A program made the position numbers and the translations under genes. 64,000 bases of DNA from NCBI RefSeq assembly GCF_045528445.1, contig NZ_JBGQQU010000011.1, positions 1 through 64,000 on the forward strand, given 5' to 3'. Shown here one piece after another: positions 53,866-63,173 of the stretch. Origin of the DNA: Desemzia sp045528445. GTDB taxonomy: Bacteria; Bacillota; Bacilli; Lactobacillales; Carnobacteriaceae. The number at the start of each line of letters is the position of its first letter. The first letter of the stretch is position 1. The notes below the pieces were generated by a model. It made no database searches. It had not been told where the DNA came from and saw nothing but the letters and a program-made list of their open reading frames with translations.

Positions 53866-54504
53866 ATGCTTACTACAAACCAAGTGATTGAATTTTATTT
53901 ATTTATTAACCCTATGGACAAAGACAGTTTTGAAAACATCCAAAATATATTAACCTTTACAAAAACGAGACAAGAAAAAGTCAAATTGCACATTTTGCCG
54001 CTTTTAAATTTACCAAGTTTTAATCACTTTATGTACAAAAACAATCTATCAGAAAAAGATTTGGATATGAGAAATCAATTATTCTCTCAAACTTACGATA
54101 TGTGTTTAACTTTTATTGCTGCTTCCATGCAAGGCAAGAAAAAAGGACGCAATTTTTTATTGCATTTACAAGAAGCCCTATTTGACCAAAACCGTTCTTA
54201 TTCTGAACAATTGATTCTAGAAATTGCAGAACAAACAAAAGTCGATATTCCAATGTTCATTGAAGACAAAGCATCTGACTTTGTAAAAGCAACTTTCTCT
54301 TCTGATCAAAAAGTTGCTCGTGAAATGAACGTTGAAACTACTCCTTCTTGTGTGATGTTTAATGATTCTATGTATGAATATGGTTTATTATTAGAAAACA
54401 AAGTTTCTTACTCATTATTGAATAACTTATATTCTATTGCTCCAAATCAATTGGATACGGTTATTGAAAAAAATATTTTTCCAACATTAAGAGTGTTAAA
54501 CTAA
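53866..54504 (+). CDS. spxH: Protease adapter SpxH (YjbH-like, DsbA family)
   Basis: In B. subtilis YjbH binds Spx and speeds its degradation by ClpXP. The 212-residue protein has the thioredoxin-like DsbA layout (VIEFYLFINPMDKDSFENIQ at the start, VETTPSCVMFN near 162 in place of the cis-proline loop). The CxxC active site is absent at the N-terminus, as in many SpxH proteins of this order. It is upstream of pepF and convergent with it. The call rests on family layout and context. Confidence 0.85.
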   Translation: MLTTNQVIEFYLFINPMDKDSFENIQNILTFTKTRQEKVKLHILPLLNLPSFNHFMYKNNLSEKDLDMRNQLFSQTYDMCLTFIAASMQGKKKGRNFLLHLQEALFDQNRSYSEQLILEIAEQTKVDIPMFIEDKASDFVKATFSSDQKVAREMNVETTPSCVMFNDSMYEYGLLLENKVSYSLLNNLYSIAPNQLDTVIEKNIFPTLRVLN

Positions 54505-54544
54505 TCCATTATTCCACTAGAACTGTTTCTTGCTATAATTCTTC

Positions 54545-54583
54545 GCAGACTTTGATTTAGCCAATCGAAGTCTTTTTTTATTC
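54545..54583 (+). terminator. Terminator of spxH
   Basis: GACTTTGATT/AATCGAAGTC form a 10 bp stem with one mismatch and a TAGCC loop, followed by TTTTTTT. Confidence 0.8.
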
Positions 54584-54584
54584 T

Positions 54585-54625
54585 TCAAAAAAAGGATTGA
54601 GACAAGTATCTCAATCCTTTTTAAT
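54585..54625 (-). terminator. Terminator of pepF
   Basis: AAAGGATTGAGA (54591-54602) pairs perfectly with TCTCAATCCTTT (54609-54620), followed on the minus strand by TTTTTTTG. Confidence 0.88.
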
Positions 54626-54655
54626 ATCTATTTTAGTTATCATCAGTAAAAAAAC

Positions 54656-56479
54656 TTATTCCTCATTCTTCAGTTCTTTGACTAATGCTTCTAATTCATT
54701 TAAGCGTCTTTCAAAGACGTTCATGGCTTTTTGAATGTATTCTTTTTCTGTCATGTCTACGCCGGCTTTTTTCATCACTTCGATCGGGTAATCACTATTT
54801 CCGGATTTTAGATAAGTTAAGTATTTATCTAATGCTCCTTCTTCTCCATGAATGATTTTATCTGCTAAAGCTGTAGCTGCAGAGAAACCAGTAGAATATT
54901 GGTAAACATAATAATTGTAGTAGAAATGGGGTATTCTAGACCACTCATAAGCAATTTCCGGATCTTTCTCAACTGCAGGTCCATAATAACGAGCATTTAA
55001 ATCCCCATAATAATTGGTTAAGAATTCTGCCGTTAAAGGTGTCCCCTTTCTGGCTTCTTCATGGATTGTATGTTCGAATTCAGCAAATTGAGTTTGGCGG
55101 AAGACAGTTCCTTTAAAACCATCTAAATAATGGTTTAAAATGTAGATACGGTCTTTAGGATCCGTAACAGTTTGAAGTAAATATTCAGTTAAAATATTTT
55201 CATTTGTTGTAGAAGCAATCTCTGCTAAGAAAATAGAGTAATCTCCATAAACATACGGTTGGTTATCTCGCGTAAAGTAGCTGTGAGCACTATGTCCTAA
55301 CTCATGAACTAATGTGTATAAATTGTTTAACGAATCATGCCAGTTCAATAAGATATATGGATTAGTAGTATATGCTCCCGAAGAGTATGCTCCACTACGT
55401 TTTCCGCTATTTTCAACAACATCGATCCAACGATTTTTAAAAGCTTCTTCTAATACAGATTTATACTCTTCTCCTAATGGTTGAAGAGCTTTCATCGTTT
55501 CTTCTTTGGCTTCTTCATAGCTGTACTTGATTCCAGCTTCACCAGTAATTGGTGTATACATATCGTACATGTGTAATTTATCTAAACCAAGCAACTCTTT
55601 TCTAAGAGCCACATAGCGATGCAGTAATGGCAAGTTTTCTCCTACAACTTCCAATAAGTTATCATGTACCGATTCAGGAATATGATTGTTTGCTAAAGCT
55701 GATTCACGTGCTGAACCATAATTGTGTACTTTAGCATTGTAGTTGTGGTATTTCACATTAGATCCTAATGTACTCGCAAAAGTATTTTTTAGTCCTTGGT
55801 ACACTTCATACAATTTTTTAAATGCTTGCTCACGAACAGAACGATTGGTGCTCTCTAACAATTCTCCAAAGACTCCATGAGATAGCTGCACGTCTTCTCC
55901 GTTTTCATCTTTGATCACAGGAAATTGGATATCCGCATTGTTTAAGACGCTAAACGTTTTGCTTGAAGCTCCAAAAATTTCACTTGCACCAGCCAATAAT
56001 GCTTCTTCATTAGCCGATAGAACATGGGCACGATTGTCTGTCATTTGATTGATAAAGTGACGGTATAACTCTAAGTCTTTGTTCTCATCAAAATAACTAG
56101 ATAATTGAGCTTCAGGCAGCTCCAACACTTCAGGTTCGAACCAAGCCATCGCTTCCCCTGCTTTTGACGCCAATAAAGATGCTGAATCATACATTCCTTG
56201 ATATTGAGAATCCGCTGTATCTTGATCATTTTTCAAATGCGCATAAACATAAACAGTCTCCAATTGATTAGAAACAGCTAACAAGGTCTCTATAGCTTGT
56301 TGAAAAGTTTCAGCATTCTCTTGCAATCTTCCTTTATAACTGGTGATGTTAGCTAGACTGGACTCTACTTGTTGATAAGCTTTTTCAAATTCAGTATCTG
56401 TTTGAAAAATAACCGTTAAATCCCACGTTAATTCCTCAGGTATTTCGTTTCTTTTTGGTAATTTGTTTGTCTCACTCAT
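54656..56479 (-). CDS. pepF: Oligoendopeptidase F
   Basis: PepF is an M3 zinc endopeptidase that cleaves 7-17 residue peptides in the cytoplasm. The zinc motif HELGHSAHS lies near residue 388, with GTVFRQTQFAEFEHTIHE near 455 supplying the third ligand. The 607-residue length is normal. Start 56479 follows AGGAGG by 8 nt; an in-frame ATG 14 codons upstream reads through it. coiA lies upstream in the same direction with a gap of 94 bp, the same order as in streptococci. Confidence 0.95.
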   Translation of the reverse strand: MSETNKLPKRNEIPEELTWDLTVIFQTDTEFEKAYQQVESSLANITSYKGRLQENAETFQQAIETLLAVSNQLETVYVYAHLKNDQDTADSQYQGMYDSASLLASKAGEAMAWFEPEVLELPEAQLSSYFDENKDLELYRHFINQMTDNRAHVLSANEEALLAGASEIFGASSKTFSVLNNADIQFPVIKDENGEDVQLSHGVFGELLESTNRSVREQAFKKLYEVYQGLKNTFASTLGSNVKYHNYNAKVHNYGSARESALANNHIPESVHDNLLEVVGENLPLLHRYVALRKELLGLDKLHMYDMYTPITGEAGIKYSYEEAKEETMKALQPLGEEYKSVLEEAFKNRWIDVVENSGKRSGAYSSGAYTTNPYILLNWHDSLNNLYTLVHELGHSAHSYFTRDNQPYVYGDYSIFLAEIASTTNENILTEYLLQTVTDPKDRIYILNHYLDGFKGTVFRQTQFAEFEHTIHEEARKGTPLTAEFLTNYYGDLNARYYGPAVEKDPEIAYEWSRIPHFYYNYYVYQYSTGFSAATALADKIIHGEEGALDKYLTYLKSGNSDYPIEVMKKAGVDMTEKEYIQKAMNVFERRLNELEALVKELKNEE

Positions 56480-56573
56480 GACATGACCTCCTAAATTTTC
56501 ATCACTTTTTAATCTTACCATAATTTTCTTATAAATGAAGTCTCATCATTTAATTTTCATCCTTTTTTAGTTT

Positions 56574-57767
56574 TCATACCATTCGCTTCAAAGTCAGCAC
56601 TTCTTTTTTTAAATCCATTTTTTCGAAATCTTCTAGTTTTTCTCTTTCATTCCGATAATAATGAGGTGTTCTAAGAATGATCCATTCCGTTGCCGAAAGA
56701 GATGCAAGCAATTTATTTTCCACCAAACAAAACAAATACTGATACAGATAAGCTTCTTTGGCATTATCTAGTAGACAAGGAGAATGGAAAAATTCAATTT
56801 CTTTTTGGTGTTTCATCTCATCTATTTTCTCCTCAATGTCTTTTTTTGAAAGGACAGCTCCTACCCCTTTTCCTTCAATCCATTCTAATACGATAAATTT
56901 CCAAAAATGCGGAATAGTCCTGATCAGTATTTCATTTTTGATTGGCAGATAAACTTCTCGTGGTAAAGAAATAAGAGATTGTCCATGATAATAAATGTAT
57001 TTTTGAAATTCTACCATTTTTGGATTTTGATAAATGCGACCTTTGACTAAATATTCATGACTTTTGGTAAAGGAAAAATCACTCTCTTTCTGTTTCTTAA
57101 ACGGATTTAAATATTTTATGGAATCGTCAAATGAGAAAGTTAGTTTATCTAAGGGTATATTCTGCTTTTGATATCGAGGATACTGACCCGGTTGACATAA
57201 AGAAATACGAAAGCAGACTTCAATTCCTCTTTTCTCAACATTCAAGCTTACATAATAGAGACCAAGCAACTGTCTGTATCTCAGGAAAAGTTGTTGGAAT
57301 GGAGTCAATCTTTTTCTCAACTGGAATTTACTGCCTGTAATCCAGATTACTTCATATCCATTCTTCTGGTACCCTTCAGTTCGCTCAATCATTTTTTCCA
57401 TTGATAGAGAACTGCATTGAAATTCTATTGCAACAGGGTGTTGACTAGTCGGCCAAATCAGTAAATCAGGTCTTTGTTTCAATTCAGGCAAATAGGCTTC
57501 TAACTGGCACGGTATATTCTGTTTTTTAAACCAATCATACAACAATTTCTTCCCTGACAAATGTTCTTCAGTTTCTCCTTCTGAAAAAACCGAACAATTA
57601 TTTTGGGTATAATGCGCAAAATGAGCTTGCATAAGTTTGCCTTTTTTCAAAAAAACAGCTTCACGACAGCCCGGACAAAAAAAAGCTGCTTCTGTTTCTT
57701 TTTCCTTTCCTTTTTCGACTTGATCCGCAGTAACGTGACAATTTTTTGCATCCAATGCTACAAACAT
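56574..57767 (-). CDS. coiA: Competence protein CoiA family
   Basis: CoiA is needed for recombination of transforming DNA after uptake in streptococci. The 397-residue protein has the N-terminal cysteine pair of a zinc site (FFCPGCREAVFLKKGKLMQAHFAH, near 30) and a nuclease-like core. That core includes EHLSGKKLLYDWFKKQN, the acidic LKQRPDLLIW and AIEFQCSSLS segments of a restriction-endonuclease fold. AAGGAG precedes the ATG. No competence sigma box (TACGAATA type) is visible upstream, so competence control is unproven. MecA is encoded next upstream. Confidence 0.9.
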   Translation of the reverse strand: MFVALDAKNCHVTADQVEKGKEKETEAAFFCPGCREAVFLKKGKLMQAHFAHYTQNNCSVFSEGETEEHLSGKKLLYDWFKKQNIPCQLEAYLPELKQRPDLLIWPTSQHPVAIEFQCSSLSMEKMIERTEGYQKNGYEVIWITGSKFQLRKRLTPFQQLFLRYRQLLGLYYVSLNVEKRGIEVCFRISLCQPGQYPRYQKQNIPLDKLTFSFDDSIKYLNPFKKQKESDFSFTKSHEYLVKGRIYQNPKMVEFQKYIYYHGQSLISLPREVYLPIKNEILIRTIPHFWKFIVLEWIEGKGVGAVLSKKDIEEKIDEMKHQKEIEFFHSPCLLDNAKEAYLYQYLFCLVENKLLASLSATEWIILRTPHYYRNEREKLEDFEKMDLKKEVLTLKRMV

Positions 57768-57844
57768 ACCTATACACTCCTTAGTTGCGACTAGTTTATT
57801 TCTTATACTATACGCAAAAAAGAAGAATTTTTTTTAAGGTAAAA

Positions 57845-57886
57845 AAAAATAAGATAAACTAAAGTAGCTTTGTCTTATTTTTCTCT
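57845..57886 (-). terminator. Terminator of mecA
   Basis: AATAAGACAAAG and its near-complement form a stem around CTACTTTAG, followed on the minus strand by a run of nine Ts. Confidence 0.75.
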
Positions 57887-57901
57887 TTATTCTATTTTCT
57901 G

Positions 57902-58591
57902 TTAATTGAAATAGTAGCGCGTTAATTCTAATGCACTTTTTTCCATGATTCTTTTTCCGTACTCTTCCAAAATACTGCTTGTAACAGTTGTATGTTTAGC
58001 AAATTCCAGTACCAATGCTAATTCACGATCTGGGTTTTCAACTGGCATCTCTTCTGTAAAAAACACCAATTCTAGATAATAATGATCCTTGTAGAAATAA
58101 ACATTTGATACACCATTTTCTAAATACAACATTCTAGACAACCCAATAAAATCTTCAAACTCTTCGAATTCAAATACAAACTCTTTGGTTCGTTTGGTAA
58201 TATCATTTAGATATGAATCAATTTCATCGATCTCTTCAATCTCATCTATCTCATTTTCTAGATTATCACCCGTTATTTTATTTTGAATGTACTGAGCCAT
58301 ATCCTCTCTGCTGAAACCATCAGCAGTTGATAAATCTAAATGGTCAGTCGATGGATTATCCTTACTGATGTATAGTTCCAGACCGCTTCCTTTTGGCAAA
58401 ACCTGAAAGGTAATGGCATCAGATTCATGGAACTGTTCATCAATATCCACCTCTTCTAAAATACTATAAAAGAAATGTTCAATTTGTTTACGGTTACCTA
58501 ACAGATCTAAAAATTTAATTCCTCTTGCTTCCAAATCAGAGTGCTCAATTTCTACTCGTATGGTGTCCTCATCAATTCGTTCCATATCCAT
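57902..58591 (-). CDS. mecA: Adapter protein MecA
   Basis: MecA delivers competence regulators and other substrates to ClpC-ClpP. The 229-residue protein begins MERIDEDTIRVEIEHSDLEARGIKFLDLL, has an acidic central linker (about 110-130) and a C-terminal ClpC-binding domain (EFEDFIGLSRMLYLENGVSNVYFYKDHYYLELVF-type). Two start ATGs two codons apart are possible. It lies between spx and coiA, an order common in Lactobacillales. Confidence 0.95.
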   Translation of the reverse strand: MDMERIDEDTIRVEIEHSDLEARGIKFLDLLGNRKQIEHFFYSILEEVDIDEQFHESDAITFQVLPKGSGLELYISKDNPSTDHLDLSTADGFSREDMAQYIQNKITGDNLENEIDEIEEIDEIDSYLNDITKRTKEFVFEFEEFEDFIGLSRMLYLENGVSNVYFYKDHYYLELVFFTEEMPVENPDRELALVLEFAKHTTVTSSILEEYGKRIMEKSALELTRYYFN

Positions 58592-58719
58592 AGTCTTACA
58601 CCTACTTTCTATGCAATTCTAAAGAATTGCTGGCTAAAAAGCTCAATTATCTTATAAATTTATTGTATAGTAAAATATCTAAATGTAAAGTCAAAAATCT
58701 GAATTCAGCTTTGAATGAT

Positions 58720-58762
58720 ATAAAAAGAGCCAGCCCAATTAATTTGGCACCAGCTCTTTAAG
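58720..58762 (-). terminator. Terminator of spx
   Basis: AAAGAGC.TGG and CCAG.GCTCTTT arms pair around an AATTAATT loop region, followed on the minus strand by TTTTTATATC. Confidence 0.8.
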
Positions 58763-58841
58763 TTTTTTAATTCGTTATATCTCACGTAAATTTATGGTAG
58801 CTAACAGCACGTATTGATCTTCTTCTTTTGAGTCGATCTAT

Positions 58842-59240
58842 TCAAATGCCTGCAATGATTTGAGCTTTTTGCAATTCTAATGCACGAACTTCTCTTGGTA
58901 AGAAACGACGAATTTCATCTTCGTTGTATCCAACTTGCAATCTCTTTTCATCTACCATAATCGGACGACGTAATAAACCTGGATTATCTTGGATAAGATT
59001 AAATAATTCTTGTAAAGTCATATCTTCTAAATCCACATTTAACTCTTGGAAAGCTTTTGAACGAGTGGAAATGATTTCTTCTGTACCGTCTTCTGTCATA
59101 CGTAAAATAGATTTTATTTCTGTAATCGTTAATCCTTCAGAAAAAATATTTCTTTCTACATAAGGAATGTCATTTTCTTCTAACCATGCTCTTGCCTTTC
59201 TACATGAAGTGCAGCTGGGTGATGTAAATAATGTAACCAT
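58842..59240 (-). CDS. spx: Transcriptional regulator Spx
   Basis: Spx binds the RNA polymerase alpha subunit and redirects transcription under thiol stress. The 132-residue ArsC-fold protein has the redox CxxC switch (Cys10-Thr-Ser-Cys13), the RPIM motif near residue 92 (LLRRPIMVDEKRLQVGYNEDEIR) and the usual length. AAGGAG precedes the ATG. Upstream is a perfect 9 bp inverted repeat (59341-59364). Encoded close to mecA and spxH, all connected to ClpP proteolysis. Confidence 0.97.
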   Translation of the reverse strand: MVTLFTSPSCTSCRKARAWLEENDIPYVERNIFSEGLTITEIKSILRMTEDGTEEIISTRSKAFQELNVDLEDMTLQELFNLIQDNPGLLRRPIMVDEKRLQVGYNEDEIRRFLPREVRALELQKAQIIAGI

Positions 59241-59340
59241 ATGTATCTCTCCTTTTGCGTTTCTCTATTTTCTTGGTCTGTTCCTCAATTACTACCTTAC
59301 AACAAATAGTATAACGAACTAAGTTTCTAAAGTCTACCCT

Positions 59341-59364
59341 TTTTTGACATCTTTTTGTCAAAAA
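59341..59364. promoter_or_regulatory. Palindromic site upstream of spx
   Basis: TTTTTGACA (59341-59349) and TGTCAAAAA (59356-59364) are perfect 9 bp arms with a 6 nt spacer, about 100 bp before the spx start. It has no T-tract typical of a terminator and looks like an operator for a dimeric regulator. The rest of the 59241-59615 gap shows only AT-rich sequence. Confidence 0.5.
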
Positions 59365-59615
59365 TTGTTTTTTTTTTTGTGTCTTTTTGGTAAAAATAAT
59401 TCGTCAGTTCACATTTTTCATTAAAAACCCCTTTAGAATAAGAGTTATACTTTATTTATGTATATTTATAATAATTATAAATAAGTATTAATTTCATTTT
59501 AAACTGCTTTATAAGTTTGTATTATTCACTTTAGCAATGTGTTAAAATAAAGGCATTGCTGTCACTAATCGGCAATGGATTAGAACATCATTTTAATTTT
59601 ACGAGGAGACTTATA

Positions 59616-59987
59616 ATGAACTATTATAAACATCCCCCATTTTTTACCTTATTGGTTTTGATCGTTTGTATCCTACTTCAACCAGTCTTTTATAAAACCA
59701 TTAGTCTATTGTATACCATCAATTTAACATTTTTATTTTCCGCTTTATTTTTATTTATAGGTTTTTTCTTGGCTATGGTTTCTCTGGGAACTTTTGATTC
59801 TACGCAGTTATTGTTCCACCACATCTTTAAACGACGTTTATCTGCTTCCTCGTCTCAATCAACCCAACCAAAACCTGCTCACTATTGGTCACAAAAAGTA
59901 GGGAAATCTTATTTGTTTCCATTAAATATAGGCTTTACATTGTTTGTTTTATGTATGTTTTTTTTGGCTATCTATTATTTGTTTTAA
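59616..59987 (+). CDS. DUF3899 family membrane protein
   Basis: The function is unknown. The 123-residue protein has three membrane segments (about 10-30, 33-55 and 100-122) with a polar basic loop rich in Ser and Gln between the second and third. This layout fits DUF3899 of Lactobacillales. Start 59616 follows GAGGAG by 8 nt; a longer frame upstream overlaps that site. It is followed after 120 bp by trpS. Confidence 0.7.
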   Translation: MNYYKHPPFFTLLVLIVCILLQPVFYKTISLLYTINLTFLFSALFLFIGFFLAMVSLGTFDSTQLLFHHIFKRRLSASSSQSTQPKPAHYWSQKVGKSYLFPLNIGFTLFVLCMFFLAIYYLF

Positions 59988-60107
59988 AATTTCGAATCAT
60001 AATTCTATCGAGTTTATGAAAATTTTGCGTTTTTACATAACAAAGTCTGTTTTTTTTGTTATGATATTTAAGAAGTATGAAATGCACATATACAGGGAGT
60101 GTACAGA

Positions 60108-61112
60108 ATGACAAAAACTATTTTTTCAGGTATCCAGCCTAGTGGAACACCTACCATAGGAAACTATATTGGAGCGATGAGACAGTTTATTCCGTTACAA
60201 GAAGAATTCAATTGCTTCTATTGTATCGTTGATGAACATGCCATCACAGTTCCACAAGACCGTCTAAAATTAAGACAACAAACGAAAAGTTTGGCCGCTC
60301 TCTATTTAGCTATTGGATTAAATCCAGAAAAAGCGACTATCTTTATTCAATCTGAAGTATCTGCACATGCAGAAGCTGCTTGGATCGTTCAATGCAACAC
60401 GACAATTGGAGAATTGGAACGTATGACTCAATTTAAAGATAAATCGGCTAAAAACGGAAAAGCTGGTGTATCAGCTGGACTTCTTACCTACCCGCCACTA
60501 ATGGTAGCAGACATCATATTGTACCAAGCGGAATTGGTGCCTGTAGGAGAAGATCAGAAACAACACTTAGAATTGACTCGTGATTTTGTTCAACGTTTCA
60601 ATAACCGTTACGGAAACAACAATGAAATCTTAACTTTCCCAGAAGTTCATATTCCTGAAGCAGGCGGCAGAATCATGAGTTTGCAAGAACCCACTAAAAA
60701 AATGAGCAAATCAGATGAGAATCAAAAAGGGTTTATTTCTATGCTGGATGAACCAAAAGTGATTCGTAAAAAAATCAAAAGCGCTGTGACGGATTCAAGC
60801 GGAATTATTGAATACGATCCAGAAAACAAACCAGGTGTCTCTAATCTGTTGACTATCTTCTCTTCTTTTACAGATGAGCCAGTGGCTTCCATTGTAGAAC
60901 GTTATGAAGGTGTAGGATATGGACAGTTTAAAGAAGATCTAGGAGAAGCAGTCGTTGCTGTTTTAGAACCCATCCAACAGCGTCACAATGAGTTGTTAAC
61001 GTCAGAAGAGTTAGATACGGTTCTGGATAAAGGTGCAGAAGCTGCTCGATTTGTTGCCAATAAAACATTGCGCAAAATGAAAAACGCTGTGGGATTAGGC
61101 CGCAAAAGATAA
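60108..61112 (+). CDS. trpS: Tryptophanyl-tRNA synthetase
   Basis: This class Ic enzyme charges tRNA-Trp. The HIGH-type motif reads TIGNYIGA (about 16-23) after FSGIQPSG, and the KMSKS motif reads KKMSKSDEN near 195. The 334-residue length is standard. Start 60108 follows GGGAGTG by 6 nt; a GTG three codons upstream is inside that site. No T-box leader is present, unlike ileS. Confidence 0.97.
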   Translation: MTKTIFSGIQPSGTPTIGNYIGAMRQFIPLQEEFNCFYCIVDEHAITVPQDRLKLRQQTKSLAALYLAIGLNPEKATIFIQSEVSAHAEAAWIVQCNTTIGELERMTQFKDKSAKNGKAGVSAGLLTYPPLMVADIILYQAELVPVGEDQKQHLELTRDFVQRFNNRYGNNNEILTFPEVHIPEAGGRIMSLQEPTKKMSKSDENQKGFISMLDEPKVIRKKIKSAVTDSSGIIEYDPENKPGVSNLLTIFSSFTDEPVASIVERYEGVGYGQFKEDLGEAVVAVLEPIQQRHNELLTSEELDTVLDKGAEAARFVANKTLRKMKNAVGLGRKR

Positions 61113-61123
61113 ATGAATACAAA

Positions 61124-61176
61124 AAAAACAGTCTGTTTTTTTTGCCAAATCATGGCGTAAAAGAACGGACTGCTTT
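61124..61176 (+). terminator. Possible terminator of trpS
   Basis: CAGTC and GACTG flank an imperfect stem with a GCCAAATCATGGC apex, followed by TTTTTTG. The lower stem is weak. Confidence 0.5.
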
Positions 61177-61181
61177 TTTGC

Positions 61182-62201
61182 TTAATACATTAAATGAACT
61201 AATTCTTCTTTTGTCACATCACCAAAATATTTTTTGATGTCTATATTGTCTAACACTGCCGAAATTTCCTTAGCGTCATATTTAATACCGACTAATTTTT
61301 CTTCTACATCAGAAATTTCACCTAGACCAAAGAAGTCTCCATAAATTTTCACTTCTTTGATGACTCCTTTTTCAACGTTTAACTTCACATCTATTGAACC
61401 AATAGCAAATCTTTGACCACGTTCGATGTCAAAATCAGGAGATCTTCCATAATTCCATTCCCAATTTCCTGTATATTCTTTTGAGAATTTTTCAATTTTT
61501 TTCCAGTCTTTTTCCGTCAATTTGTACTCTTTTGCTTTTTCAACAGAGTCCACATCATAAATATTCAACAACAATTTTTCACGGAATTGTTTTGTATTCA
61601 TGTACTGATACTCATCCGACATAAACGGTTTGATGTTGGTTACGCGACTTCTAACAGATTTGATTCCTTTAGATTCTAATTTTTCTTTTTTCGGTTTCAA
61701 TGCTTTTACAACTGCATCAATCTCACTATCAAACATGATGGTTCCATGAGCCGTCATACGTCCGTTTTTAGAATACATCGCATTTCCAGAGAATTTTTGA
61801 CCATTGATCAGTAAATCATTACGCCCTTTTAATTCTGCACCTTCAACACCAATTTTATGCAATGCGTTGATTACAGGCTCAGTAAACTTGCTGAAATTAC
61901 GGAAAGAATCTCCGTCATCTTTAGTGATAAAACAAAAAGACAAGTTTCCATAATCATGGTATACAGCTCCACCGCCAGAAAAACGACGGACAACATGAAT
62001 ATTGTTTTGCTCCACATAATCACGGTTTACTTCTTCGTAAGCATTTTGATTTCTACCGATAATAATAGAAGGTTCGTTAATATAGAACAATAGGATTGGT
62101 TCGTCTAAATGGACTTCGTTCAATAAATAATATTCAATAGCTAAGTTCAAACGGGGATCTGTCACTTCTACCCCATTGCGTTCGTTTTTAACATAATACA
62201 C
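61182..62201 (-). CDS. lplA: Lipoate--protein ligase
   Basis: LplA attaches scavenged lipoate to E2 and GcvH proteins through lipoyl-AMP. The lipoate-binding motif RRFSGGGAVYHDYGNL is near residue 73 and the catalytic lysine lies in the LINGQKFSGNAMY segment near 130. A C-terminal accessory domain (from about 260) completes the 339-residue protein. The start is GTG at 62201, with AAGAGG 8 nt upstream. No lipoyl synthase is seen in the window. Confidence 0.95.
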   Translation of the reverse strand: MYYVKNERNGVEVTDPRLNLAIEYYLLNEVHLDEPILLFYINEPSIIIGRNQNAYEEVNRDYVEQNNIHVVRRFSGGGAVYHDYGNLSFCFITKDDGDSFRNFSKFTEPVINALHKIGVEGAELKGRNDLLINGQKFSGNAMYSKNGRMTAHGTIMFDSEIDAVVKALKPKKEKLESKGIKSVRSRVTNIKPFMSDEYQYMNTKQFREKLLLNIYDVDSVEKAKEYKLTEKDWKKIEKFSKEYTGNWEWNYGRSPDFDIERGQRFAIGSIDVKLNVEKGVIKEVKIYGDFFGLGEISDVEEKLVGIKYDAKEISAVLDNIDIKKYFGDVTKEELVHLMY

Positions 62202-62277
62202 ATTGCATTCCTCTTTTCTTTAAGTAACCGCTTGTCTAAAAGCCTCTCCCTTAAAAGTTCTTAAACGAATCATTCGT

Positions 62278-63018
62278 TTAAATGGTCAGCACTAAATCCT
62301 TCTCAGCTAAAATGACTGAATGAGATTCGAACTCTTCCATTGCTTGGGTTTTCAATAGCTCTAAATCTCCATTTTGAGGCAAATGAGTTAAGATCAATTT
62401 TTTAACTTGTGCCTGTTTGGCTATTCTCCCTGCTTCAACAGCTGTCATATGCACTCGATGATTTTCCATCCCTCTGAAGAAATTTGTGTCGCATAAAACG
62501 ACATCGGCTTCAGTTGAAAACGGAATAAAGCTTTCTAAATAGCCTGAATCTGCTGTAAAAACCAATACTTTTCCAGTTTTCACTTCAGTGATCCTAAAAG
62601 CAAAACAAGGAACAGGATGCAGTGTTTTCATCGTCTCTACTTCAAATGGTCCCACAGAAAAAGTTTCTCCCTCTTGATAAGGAATTCCTTTAGAGACTCG
62701 ATCCATTGTTAATCTCTTAAAGTTTTCTTCATCCTCCGTATGTCCATAAATAGGAACAATTGGAGCTCGATTTTCTCCAGTGCCACGTAACTGGCGAGTA
62801 AATTGAAAGACTCCTAGATCAGCAATATGATCATAATGATAATGCGAAATCAATACAGCATCGATGTCCATCGGATCTACATGATTTTCTAAAGCAATCA
62901 ATGATGCACTCCCTGCATCTAACCATAGATGAAAATCCTCAGACTCTACTAAATAAGAAGACGTTCCCTCATTCTTTGAAGGGTATCCTCCCCAATATCC
63001 TAATACAGTTAATTTCAT
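62278..63018 (-). CDS. Metallo-beta-lactamase fold hydrolase (YhfI-like)
   Basis: The 246-residue protein has the HxHxDH metal motif in SHYHYDHIADLG (about residues 58-69), the later histidine in HPVPCFAFR (about 135) and the aspartate in FTADSGY (about 156), followed by HLPQNGD. Layout resembles RNase Z relatives of the YhfI type; the substrate is unknown. Start 63018 follows AGGAGG by 6 nt; the upstream frame lacks a signal. It lies downstream of the porphyrinogen oxidase gene, separated by that gene's terminator. Confidence 0.88.
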   Translation of the reverse strand: MKLTVLGYWGGYPSKNEGTSSYLVESEDFHLWLDAGSASLIALENHVDPMDIDAVLISHYHYDHIADLGVFQFTRQLRGTGENRAPIVPIYGHTEDEENFKRLTMDRVSKGIPYQEGETFSVGPFEVETMKTLHPVPCFAFRITEVKTGKVLVFTADSGYLESFIPFSTEADVVLCDTNFFRGMENHRVHMTAVEAGRIAKQAQVKKLILTHLPQNGDLELLKTQAMEEFESHSVILAEKDLVLTI

Positions 63019-63127
63019 ACGCAACCTCCTAGTAAAATTATTTTTCAAACAATATAAGCACGAAACATTCATAGAAGTCTTTTATCTCACAATTACTACT
63101 TTACAGGATTCAACACTATTTTTAAAT

Positions 63128-63165
63128 AATAAAACACTCAAATACCTCTATTTGAGTGTTTTACA
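63128..63165 (-). terminator. Terminator of the porphyrinogen oxidase gene
   Basis: AAAACACTCAAATA (63131-63144) pairs perfectly with TATTTGAGTGTTTT (63149-63162), loop CCTC; an AT-rich tail follows on the minus strand. Confidence 0.88.
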
Positions 63166-63173
63166 GATACTTT

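Noticed and set aside
57768..57840. Possible competence sigma-factor box before coiA
   Set aside because: The nearest sequence (TGCGTATA) departs from the TACGAATA consensus and a similar string occurs elsewhere before an unrelated gene.
60001..60107. T-box leader before trpS
   Set aside because: No GGGTGGTACC-type core and the gap is too short for Stem I plus a terminator.
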